In this document: positions 33,223 through 45,200 of the stretch, piece after piece
Layout: each line of letters starts with the position of its first letter
How positions within the stretch are numbered: the stretch's first letter is position 1
NCBI GenBank assembly: GCA_003952965.2
Contig: CM025855.1
Location: 35,025,370 to 35,089,369, forward strand
Reading direction: 5' to 3'
Origin: Morella rubra
Lineage: Eukaryota; Streptophyta; Magnoliopsida; Fagales; Myricaceae
Length of the DNA stretch: 64,000 bases
The notes under the pieces: model-generated
What the model was told of the DNA's origin: nothing
Database searches by the model: none
The model's input: only the letters and a program-made list of their open reading frames with translations
Program-made: the position numbers and the translations under genes

Positions 33223-36200
33223 TCAGAAAGGAGCTTCAAGTGATTCATCCCAAACTTCTGCACTCCCATTAGAGGCATCTTCAACATCTTCCTCCATGGA
33301 AAGCCTAATATATTCTCTATGTGCAAACCGATCCCACTCTGTCAATGTTGGATTCTCACGTTCCTGTTTACATCAGGACATCATTCTATCACCAAAATGG
33401 CAGCAGCACTGTACTAGACATTTTTATCTAACATATCGTCAAACAGAGACTAAAAATTTGCAAGCATTTCAAGTACCTGACGGATGAGAAATGGATCACG
33501 AGTTTCAAAGGCCATAAATTTGTTGAGGTTGAAAAGGATATTGAATACACTTCCTGAAAGTTTACATCCTTTCAGGTCACGCAGTGTGATATAGCTCTCA
33601 TTCTGCAGGCATGAAAATTTGGTGTCAAACACAGCAAAATGATGGTTAGGATGACTTATAGATATTGCTGACAAAGATTTGCGACTTCTGGACAAGTGCA
33701 GTCACTACAAGTTGCTCTATTTTATCAAAGTACATTTCACAACCAAATTTCTAGACCGTCAGGAAGTAAACCATGTTTCTGAACTCCTTCAGTCCACAAT
33801 AGAAGAAAGGAAAAAAAAAAAGAAATTGCAGTCCAACATCACGTGTTTATTCTGTAAGAAGGAAGTTACAAATCACACCCTAGTAGGAAGTAAAATAATT
33901 TCCACCACTTGAGGTAATTCTCTTGAGAATGTATCGATACAAACCCTGTTGACATACATGTATTTTGAAATTATAGTTCTTAGTGGATAGGAGGGTATTG
34001 TCCCTCATAGCCTCTTTTCTGTTTCCCCTTCTCTCATTTTCTTTTATACCCTATGTTCTTCAACTTGGTATCACTAGGGGTGTGCATAATTGGGCCGTGC
34101 TCCAGTGGCCTGTCTGAAATCAACAGGGCCCGACTAGGGTTGGCCAATTTTAGATTGGGCCAGCTCAATGGTACAGCCTTGGGTTTAGGGAGTCAGTGAG
34201 CCGACCACCTACGCAAACAAATAATATTCTTCCAATAGATATACTTATTAAAAAGACGAATGTAATTCAAACTTTTAACTTTTTTTATCTCTCACTGTGC
34301 TTAAAAACCCTACCCAATACCCGCTTTCACCCCTCCATCTCCTCTCCTTCTATTAGCCAGCAACCTCCAGCCTCACAAACCCAGCCCACTGTCGTACTCA
34401 AAGGCCAAAGTCCACCGCCGTTGGTTCTTCTCTCCCATGAACTGCCACTTGCAAACCCCTAGCTTCCCCTGTGATGCAGCCACAATCCTCTTGCTCTCCT
34501 TGTCCCTCCTTTTGTCTCACTGTCTAGCTGTTTTCTCGCCAATTGAGCCAAACTAATGAAACTGACCACCACCGCTGATGGTGGCAGATTCGATAAGCCA
34601 AATCAGTGGCTGACATCAGTCAAGAAAACAGGCCTCCCCTTGAACCAAGAGGATCAGTTTTCATTCCTAGGTATCCCAGTAATCAAATCCCAAAAGAGAA
34701 AATAAAAATGGAAGTAACAGAGGTATAGGGCTATACAGTCAATGATGTCACCCTGTTAGTTGCTGGCATCAGCGTAAGAGGAGGAGCCCAGTCTTCCCAT
34801 TGAAGTGTTGTTTTAAAAAGAGGTGTAACATCAGTTGAATATGTTTTTCGGTTAAATCAGAAAAGGTGAAACAAAATATAAAGCTTGGTGCCTGATCAAT
34901 CTTTCATGGCTTAATGTATGTCTTCCACACAAGTCTAGTTTGTATGGGGGATTGGTTTAGTTCGCATCATCTGGGTTGTCTCTTTGAAGACTTGAGTTTC
35001 TGAAGGTGGTGGTGACAGTTCTAGTGCCTTATGCAGAAGTGGTGAAATGGGATAAATGACGAGTTGTTTTGCTTGAGATAAATGATAAATGATATGACAT
35101 GTCATTCAGTGAAAAGTGACAAATCATTCAGTGCAAGGAAAAAAACCATGTCATCTAGTGCACGGGAAACAACAGTAAACCTGAGTGATCACATGGTTTT
35201 TAGGGGGACAAAAAAAGTCACCAGACCTACTGTTCGCACTTTTCTGGGCATAATGTGCTGCTCTACCCATCATTGTGTGTTGAAGCTATGCTGTTTTTTT
35301 GCTAAGCAAGTTAAAGTTTTATTAAAAGAGGGAACAAACAAAACAATGCCAATGGTACAAAAGAACTATACTGAGATGTTGAAGCTATACTGTTAGATGC
35401 CTGTAACCTCAAAAAGTAACAGAAAAGGAATAGAGAATCAGGTAACCTCCCAGAGGGAAAATCCAATTTTCTAATTCCTAATGGCGAGCCTGGATGGACT
35501 CAATGATCTAGCTTGGTCTTAGTCTGGAATGCTACTCGTTAAAAACTAGAAATTTGGGCTTACCACACCACACTAGCCCAGGATTCTAATTTTTTAAAAT
35601 CATAATGGCGGATTAGCTCTGGCATCCCAAATTGGAACAACTCTCATTTTTTCATTGCAACTTCTTTTTTTATTTTTTGTTTCTAAAGTACTGTTTCTCA
35701 GTTTCAATGTGACACATGAAGTTCTGAGATAATATCATGTATTGATCCCTTTTATTTGTAATAAGGGTACCAAAACATTTGCTATTGTCCATTCAACTAT
35801 TTGGCTTCTCCTCTGTCTTCTTTTTTTGTTTGGATTTCTGGGCGGTTACTTTTATATGATTGATCTTGAACTATTTGGGTTCATGCCATAAAGTATAACT
35901 AGGTCATGCCTAAGAGGGTGTTTGATGTGCTGGAAGAGTAAGTTTGATAACCCTTTAGCTTTGGCAGTTTGGAAGATGATCCCTTCTTGTATTTGGTGGA
36001 GATTATGGAAGGAGAGAAATGGTAGATGCTTTGAGGGTGTGGTCTTATCGTTGGAGAGTACGAGGGGCAACTTGTTGCAGTCTCTATTTTTTTGGGCAAA
36101 TGTGGTCTTGGGTTCTCCCTTTTTGGATTATCCGGACTTGCTTAGTTTCTTAGCTTGTATAGTACAAAAGACTATCTGAAAACCTAAACCATACAAGCTA

Positions 36201-39200
36201 AGAAACTAATAAAATCCAGATAGTCCGAAAAGGGAAAACCCAACACTGGATTTGCCCAGAAAAAAAGAGTCTGCAACAACTGGCCCTTCAAACACTCCAG
36301 TGACAACGCCACATCATCAAAGCATCTACTATTTCTCTCACTCCATAAGCACTACCTAATACATGATGGGATCATCTTCCAAATATCTCCCTAAATTGTT
36401 GGATTTTACAGTGGGGGAAGTTGCTTTCAAATGAACTATAATCATGTTTTTGCCAAAATTACATCATTCATCAGAGAACTTGTGTTGAAACCCCACAATA
36501 GAACAAGGTTGCTGAGCATAATAATAGGCAAGTTTTTTTTTTGATAAGTTAAAAATTTTATTAAAGAAGTTGACAGTACAAGTAACTATACTGAACGTTA
36601 TTGCAGTAACCTAAGCATAATACCCTCCATGCATATTCCTAAATCACACTGTGGTGATGTATTTCGTAGTTCTGTTTTACATCTTAAAGCTATTTACTAC
36701 TTTGCGCCTTGAAGAGGGAGGAGTAAAAAGTTTGCTCTCGAAGTGAACAACGGCTTGATTCCAACAAACTTATGACTTATGTGCATCATAAGAATTTACT
36801 CCATTCTGATGTTTGGGTTCCCTCCATACCATTTATGTAGAGGATATAGTATTAACGGGAAATGGCAATAAAGAAATATGAAGTTTGTAGGAATATCATG
36901 CCAGAGTTTGATACTAAAGACTTGGGCAGCTTGAAGCAATTCTGGGCATGGAGGTTGCAAGATCATATGTTGTATATTCTTTTCAGAGGTATATGGCAAA
37001 GATACACAATTGTTAGAGGTTAATTTACTTGTTTCATAAGCGTCCAGATTCCAGACGTTGCCTATACAATGTGTAGTGAGCCTATTTATGTAGTTCTGCC
37101 CTGAGTGAAACACATACGTAGGCAATCTAGTGGATTCTTCATTACCTAGACTCTTCCCTTTTAAAGGTTTGTTGCTTGATACAATCGTTGAATCTAAAAG
37201 CTCATATTAATGCAGATTGTGTAAGACTTGTTATGGATCAGCAGTCTACTTCAAGGTACTGTCCATTTGAGGGAGGTAATCCAATCACTTGGCATAGCTA
37301 CAACTAGTAAGTGGTTATAGGATTAAATGCAGAAACCGAATCTAGAGCTCTGGCACATGGAATATGCGAATTTGTATGGTTGATGATGTATTATTAGAAC
37401 TTGAAGCTAATTCTAGCGATTCCATGGGATTGTATTGGGTAAAGCAGCAACTAAGATTGCTCAATATTCAATCCAACATCAGTAAACCAAACATGTTGAA
37501 AGTGACAGACATCTTACCAAAGAGAAATACCGTGCAGGTTTATTGACCCTATCTTAAGGCCTGTTGATATGTTACATATAATATTTATCGTTATTGTCGG
37601 ATAGAAGGGTATTCATGCCATTGCATTTCTTGTGAGGGAAGTAGGGATCCTAATTCTTGGTTCTCTCTTTCCGACAGCCTCTTCTATCTTTTTCTTTTCT
37701 TCTATAGTCTTAGTATTCAACTACTCTAACATCAGACAAACATGACAAGGATCAGCTAAAGCAACAAAGAGGAAAAGGTGAACCTCAGGTCCAATCATGT
37801 CGATTATCTGGCATAATATATCCTCGAAGAGCACAGGCTCTTGGGCCATGCATTCCATCCGGTGCAACTGCTCCTCATAGAAGAACTGCAATTCATTCCG
37901 TGTCAGAATCCCATTTCCATCCAGATCTATGCATTTGAACCTGACAGTGAGAAAATAATGTCATAACTAGAGCACACCCGATAGCATAACAAACTCCACA
38001 TGTATATGGAAAGATCACAGAATAAAGTCACCAAGGGCAGAAACATGTCTTGCATACAAATTAGAGACAGGTTCAAAGGAAATCGAACGATCTAACTCTC
38101 TTTCCCTCCCTCACCATCCCTCTCTCTCTCTCTTCCCCAAAAGGCAATACATCTTGTAGTGGTAGCATGTAGCATGAACTTTTTTACTTCATAACAATTT
38201 TCCTTCTCTAAGAAGAAATATCTAAACTTGTCAACTCTCCTTTTCGTTAATAAAGTTAACTTACTTATCAAAAAAAAAAGAAGAAATATCTAAACTCTTA
38301 ACTTTATTTTCAAATAGCTAGCATAAAAATTTGTGGTAGCTTTTACAACCTATTTGCACCAAGTTTAAATTTACTCTTTGGAAATCAATAAAACATTTCA
38401 AACTGTGCACTGACCAAATAAGAGCAAGCAAAGTGACAAATGACACAAACAAGAGGTGCAGAGATCATGCAAAGTGAAAAATGACATAAATAAGTGGGGC
38501 AGACATACCAATACTCAAGACTCGGTTCAGATGGTTTATCCTCCTCTGAGAGTATGAAGTAAACAAAATCTTCATAACCCATCTTTCCCTCAACTTTACT
38601 AGTGAACTTCCTTGCGACCTGAAGAGGTATCAGAGAATGAGCAAAAGTGAGTATTTATCTAATCAATATACATACGGCTAGGGGGGTGGCTTATGCTATA
38701 GGCAGCCTAGGCCCCGACTTTTTTTATGGAGAGTGCATAATCTTCAATCTTTATTAAAATCATGTTGAAGACAAGATTCTAATTAAAAAGCTATCCAATC
38801 CCTTGATTCATGTGCAGGCTCTAATAATGCAAAAGACAAGATTTAATTAAAAAAATATCTAATCCTATGATTCAAGCGGAGGCTTTAGTTTGACTCTTTA
38901 TCCAAACACCTATGACCTATCAGATATCCTTCATTCAAGCAATTTGTGTGCCATAAACTACACATTAATTTCTGACTATAAGCTTTCATAAATAGCACAC
39001 AAAGGATTTCCAAACTCATATTCAAAAGTTCTTCAACATCTTAAGCTATTTGTTTTGCCTATCAACCTAGAAAAAAAGAAAAAGAAAAAGAAAAAAGAAA
39101 CTAAGCATCCTCTACCAAAAAGATTCATTCTTTCTAATTTTTTGTCAACTCTTATTCTCAGCCCATTGTTCTGAGTTTTAAGCACTTGCAACTGATATCA

Positions 39201-42200
39201 CAGGTCCTATGATTCTAAACTTTATATTTAAGTTTGTACTTCCATTTATTGTACTTATCGGTATTCAGTTGTGAGAATTTTTCAATTTCAAACATGTCTA
39301 ATACTTTTAAGATTTTCTGCAACCTAATAAAAAGGCATCATTCCAAAGTCTAGCCTTAGGCCTCAATTGACATAGAGCCACCCTTCTGCGCATGTATATC
39401 ACAATATAAAAACAGAACAAGTAATGTTTTTCCCTAAGCATGTGAGAGAGTAATTGAAACATTCAATAGTAGAAAACTTGTCTTCCTCTGAACAGCAGGT
39501 AAACTGGTCTAAAGTAACACCTAACTGACACAAACCTGAGAAAATATTCTATCAACAATCCGGTAGGTAAGCGCATGGTTACCATATCGGATAAGATTCT
39601 CTTTGTCGATCAAAAAATCATGATCTGTATCCAGCTCCCAAAACTTGCAGTATATAACATAAAAATGTTCATAAGAGAAGTACCTGTAAAGGAATATATA
39701 AGAGAGAAAAAGGTAAGTCAACTACAATTCTGATACCAAATATTGCGCTACGCATGATTCCAAGAATGTATTCCTGATCATATGGAATGTGGTATACAAT
39801 GATTCTCTATCAAAGCGTGAGCTAGAAGCATAAGGTATGTTAACTCGAAGGCAAACTACAACACGCATTCATTGGGCATACCTCAGAACTTTGTTGATGT
39901 CCTCTTCTTCATCAGCATGTTGCATCGCATCAATTAAGTTTCCACGTTTCAGCTCCTTGAGGTTAAGATGACCATTCCCAGATCTATTTACGTAGTAAAA
40001 TATTCTGTATATTACAGTTTCAGCTGTCCCACGCAATGACAGTTTTAGTTAACAAGTTGCATCAGATGAAAAAAGTTGCATCTTTAATGGCATTAGAATC
40101 AAGAGAACTCAAACTTGGACATCAAAACAATAATATAGGCATCAACATTCTAAGGTATAGTGTCGCTACCAGAGAAGGCTCTTTCATGCTAGGTGTCCAG
40201 ACCTACAATGCTCGAGCCACATCCCGGATACACTTGCAATATCCATTAAGACTTCATCTCACTTCATTCTACCAACTATACCTGATATAAAGCCGTTCTA
40301 TAACAATTCAAGAAAACAAGAAAACGATAGCAATCGGCTTGGGAGCATCATGGGTGGGAGGAGGGCGAGAGCTGAACCCGCACACTCTATGCTTTTCCCC
40401 AGCTTTCCCTCCAGTAAAAGATTCTCTCGTACCCTGTGTCTAGGGGATTCCTAGGCCATGAGTTAGGCATATAGTTTCTTTCTCTTTCTTTTGATTGAGC
40501 ATCGGTACTTTTGGAGTCTCTCTTTGTAGGCGTGCAAAACAACAAAGCCACTGCTCTTCAGGGAGGTGAGGTGGACAATCTTTGACTCCAGCTTCAGAGA
40601 AGCATCTTTGCATGAATCAATACTAACTCAGCCGATCTTTGATTTTGGAGAATAGAGCAGAAGAACTCTGTAACGACTGAGAAGGGTTTCACCAAAGCAA
40701 GTGCCTTTGTTCTTCATATTGTTGGTATTTTTCTTATTCTAATATAATAAAAATAAGCAAGCACACTTACCCATTTTTATTTATGATTTTTCTTTTTCAT
40801 TTTCACTCGATTCATAAATTTTTCTCAACCCAATTCGATTCTTTTTTCGACCCAACCCCGAAGAGGGGGCTATATGGGACATCTATCTACGGGGGCCTGC
40901 ACTTTATTACAGGGAAAGGTGGAAAGGACGAACTTCATTTAGTAGCAGCGGCATATCAAGTCATTGATAACACCGCCTAGAACCTATCACAGCCAATGAA
41001 TACGTACAACACCTTGAATGAATTCATGAAAAGAGAACCAATGCATAGGGAATTGACTGTTGGGTCATATTAATTAAAAAAGCAAGTCATCAATCAACAC
41101 CACAACCATATAGCAAGCAAAAAGAAGTACAAAAGGCACCAAATCAGTATTCCGAGCTTAGATTCCATAGAAAGCTACATGGGTTTAGATTTCATTTCAA
41201 AAAGAAATGCATGGTCACCATATAGTGTTACTAGCTGCACCAAATTTGAGATGAGTTCCTAACTTCCTATCTCAAAATCAGTATTCCGAGGTTAGATTTC
41301 ATAAAAAGTTACATGGTTTAGATTTCATTAAAAAAAAAAAGGCACGGTTACCATATCGGATTACTAGCTATCACTTTGAGGGGTAATTATTCCTTATATA
41401 TGACCTCACATTTATCAATCGTTCTAGTATCTGCTTTGCCCACGGAACTCCTTCGACTTCAATACCGGCAAAGAAAGCCCCCCATCAACATCGAATATTT
41501 AGACATACTGCTCATCACATAACACCTTAGCCCCCACCCCCCCCAAAAGGCCCCTGGTAAGTAACATTTCAACATTTCATCAGGTTCTAATAATCACAAG
41601 TATAATAGACAGCCTTCCTTCTATGTCCACAAGTAGTAGTCAGCCACCTTATAGAGTATGCCCAAACTATTCACTGAAACCTAAGGACACTTCTGAACCA
41701 AGTCACAGTCCTAGTCACACAGTCCCAGTAGGAAGATTATAATTTACACTATCAGAAATAAATGCACCGTTGGAGCAGAAAAACACTGAACAAACCATCT
41801 ACAAGCACTAATATAGACATTCCATTCAGAGAACTCAGATAATAAAACATCTGGATCCAATGGCCAACACATTACAAAGGAAGGATGAAACGTTCTAGGA
41901 AAAAATATGATAATAAAAGATCTCTACACCCACATCTGAACAGAGACCATGAAAGAGACTAACAGGTTGACATTACAAAAGGAAGGATGAAACGTTCTAG
42001 GAAAAAATAAGAAAATAAAAGATGTCTACACCCGCATCAGATCAGAGACCATGTAAAGAGACTAACAGGTTGAGAACGAACCATATCTCTCCTGAAATTC
42101 TGGGGTGCTCTGTAAGAACTCCAACCCTGGATGAGTTGCCAAGAGTTCTCGAAGCACTGGTTTGAAGTCATCCTGTTGCCAAGTAGGACATTATCAAATG

Positions 42201-45200
42201 TAATACCGCGAATAACCATAGACAAAACTCTTGAGATGCTTGGCCACAAAGGTATCTCCCATTAAATTAGAACTCAAGAAGGAGAAGAAATGGATATACA
42301 AAACCAAAGAAAATACCTGAGTAAGAAATTTAACATCTGGCTGCTTCAAAATCGTGTATATCTGGGTTGCTATATCCATTGTCAACATGTTGCCGTTAAC
42401 CCAGTAATCAACAAATGCATCCCTACAAAGAGGTCAGCTGAAAAACTAAGCAAATCTAAAAGACAAAATAGTTAGCAAGGAGCACACAACTTGACAGCTT
42501 TTCCAGTAAATACTTCAATAAATCATCAGCCAAACCTCCTCCATTTTCGACAGCTCCTAATATATCGTTCAAGAACAAGCAAAAGAGCACTATAAAAGGT
42601 AGAATTCAATGCTCTATAAAAGGTAGAATTCAAAAACACTCAAAACAGGAACTAGTTCAAACAACGACAACATAACTAAAATTTAGGGGTATAAAAAAGG
42701 AAAACCACAATGACAAATACACAAAATGTCTGAAGTCTAGAATGAGTCTTGAGTTGAACGTACAATATTAAGACAGTTAAAATGAAAATCAAAAGCTCAA
42801 CAACAATCCTTACCCATAAATTATCAACAATCAAGACCCAAGCAAAAGAAACCCGAGAAAGGTCAGTTTTTATTCTCACAGATAAATAGCTGTGAAGGGC
42901 ACCACATTCCAGTTACATGACTAATAACTTGTATTTATAACCTACTTCCAATTTTAGTCTATCAAACAGTGCCTGAAGTGATAACAGTAAAGCAATAAAC
43001 AGATACAAACGCTCCCCCTCAGATGAGAAAAGCTACTGACTATGGTAGAGCCAGGCATCAAGATACTAAAGCTTCCAAGCCACTTAGTAAAAAAGATCAA
43101 GGATAACAACTCAACAAACTTTTATATCCAGCTAGAAAATCCTTTTTCCCCCCTAAACTTTGTTTTTCTTTTGATAAGTAAGTTAATCTTTATTAATGAA
43201 GAAAAAAAAAGGAAAGGAAAGTTGACAGTACAAGATACTGTATTGAAACAACTCAAGAATACACGCTAAAAAACTCAAAAAATCCAGAAAACCCACAAAA
43301 GGACACCCCAAAGCTGAGTTAGCCCACAGGAAAAGAGAATTCAACATAGAGCCCCTCAAACTATCCAAAGACACGGCCTTGTCCTCAAGACATCTACCAT
43401 TCCTTTCCCTCAACACACTGCACCAAATACAAGCAGGGATCATCTTCCATATAGCCAAAGCGATTGGATCCTCAAACTTCCTTCTCCAACAATACAACAA
43501 ATCAACCACCTTCCTAGGCATAACCCAATCAAAGTTAAGAATGCTAAGCACATGCGCCCACAACCTTCTTGCCACTGAGTAATGAAGAAGGATATGATCA
43601 ACCGATTCTCCTTCGCCTCTTACACAAGTAGCACATTCAACCAAGCAAATGCCTCTTCTCCTTAGGTTGTCAATGGTCTAAATTTTCCCATGAGTATCCT
43701 CCCAAACAAAGAAGGCAACTCTGGGGGGAACCTAACTTTTCCAACATTGACGCCAAGAAGAAGAGCATACATCAATTTAACTGATAAGACACCATTTTTA
43801 GAACCCATCTATAACAACTTATCCACTTCCCCTCTCCTCCAAACCTTTGAATAAAGTAAAGAATAAAACACTGAACAATCATCCATCTCTTAATCGTTAA
43901 TCGTTCTTTCAAAGTGGACATTCTAAACTACAACTCTAGACCCTGGCTCCACACAATCAGCCACCCAAGCATCCTTGTGACGGGAAGGTGAGTATAAAAG
44001 AGGAAACTCCAACCTCAACAGTCTCTCCCCGCACCAAAAGTCGTGCCAGAACCGAATCCTAGAGCCACATCCCACTAAAAACCTAATATTTTCCCTGAAT
44101 AAAGTTCCACCCTTTGCTGATGTACTTCCATAAACTGACTCTGTAAGGACCCTGAACCTCCAAAGTGTACCAATCCCCTGCTTCACAACCATACTTCTTC
44201 GTAATAACTATCTTCCACAAACTATCCATTTCAGAAGTGAATCGCCATAGCCATTTCCCAAGTAAGACTTTGTTGAACAAGGGTAGCCGCCTTAACCCAA
44301 GTCCTCTAAGGCCAATACTTAACCATTATCTTTAGACTGATGAATCCAGAACCGAATGATACTAAGAGACAATCATACATATCAAATGAAAAGTTCTACT
44401 TGTATAAGGTATCAACCCGCTGCCACAATCTAAGGCACAAGCTGGTCACATTCATTAAACAAGTTGATAGTATAGAGTTCAAACCAAAGCCTTAGTTTTA
44501 ATCACACAAAGAGACCAAAATCAATCCTTTTACCCCACTCAACTCTTTCAGGAGTCATATCTATGACCAAGTCCTTTGTTCCTGTAACCAATTTGATGGC
44601 AATGACACGAATGTCCATCTGATGATGGAACCTGAACATAGCACCACATAGAACCAAGATTGTCATCACATGAGGACATCTAAGTAAGAAATCTTTCGAA
44701 ACTTAACTTTTGCATGCCCCTGACACTTGTAAGTGTATATTTATTGCCACTAATGGAACACTAGGTGAGATCACCTAACAAAAAATGGGTCATGAATCCA
44801 CAATACGCAACACAAGTACATGAGGAAGCTTAATTGGCAAAGAGATCACATATACTATCTGGCTTTCTATTCCAGAATGTCATGGGCACTCCATCTCAAC
44901 CCTCCACTTCCTCCTAAAACTGCCTTAAAAGCTCCAAACTGATCAACAACAAACTCCACAAAAAATCATTTATAACGAGAAGCAAGGAAATGTTCATCAT
45001 CCAGTTTATCACAGTCAAAACTTACAAAAGCAGCAGTGCTGCACATTGTATCAAGAATCTTTCTACACACTAAGGTTGTTTGTTTCCCTTGGATTCCCAC
45101 TTCCAATCATAACTGCTAGCCACTTGAGCATTTGGAAGAGAGGTGATCAAATAGTAATGGTAATTCTTTGGAACCACAAGGATGAACTGTCAGAGAACTA

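Larger units (their letters stand above)
33603..37783. other. Intron 10 of the PP2A B'' gene (4.2 kb)
   Basis: Holds several insertions: an LTR-like stretch with a TTGGTATCA end near 33950-34075 followed by a TAGGGGTGTGCA motif of hAT-MITE type at 34077, an 82-bp LINE tail (35296-35377), an inverted pair of LINE 3' fragments (35905-36400), and another LINE tail starting at the T run 36535-36545. The remainder is AT-rich with no recognised gene. Confidence 0.6.

Noticed and set aside
40783-40980. Frame with [17 protein letters not shown] as a possible gene or organelle-derived insert
   Set aside because: Too short, no family or organelle gene recognised, and it lies inside intron 6 of the PP2A gene on the opposite strand.
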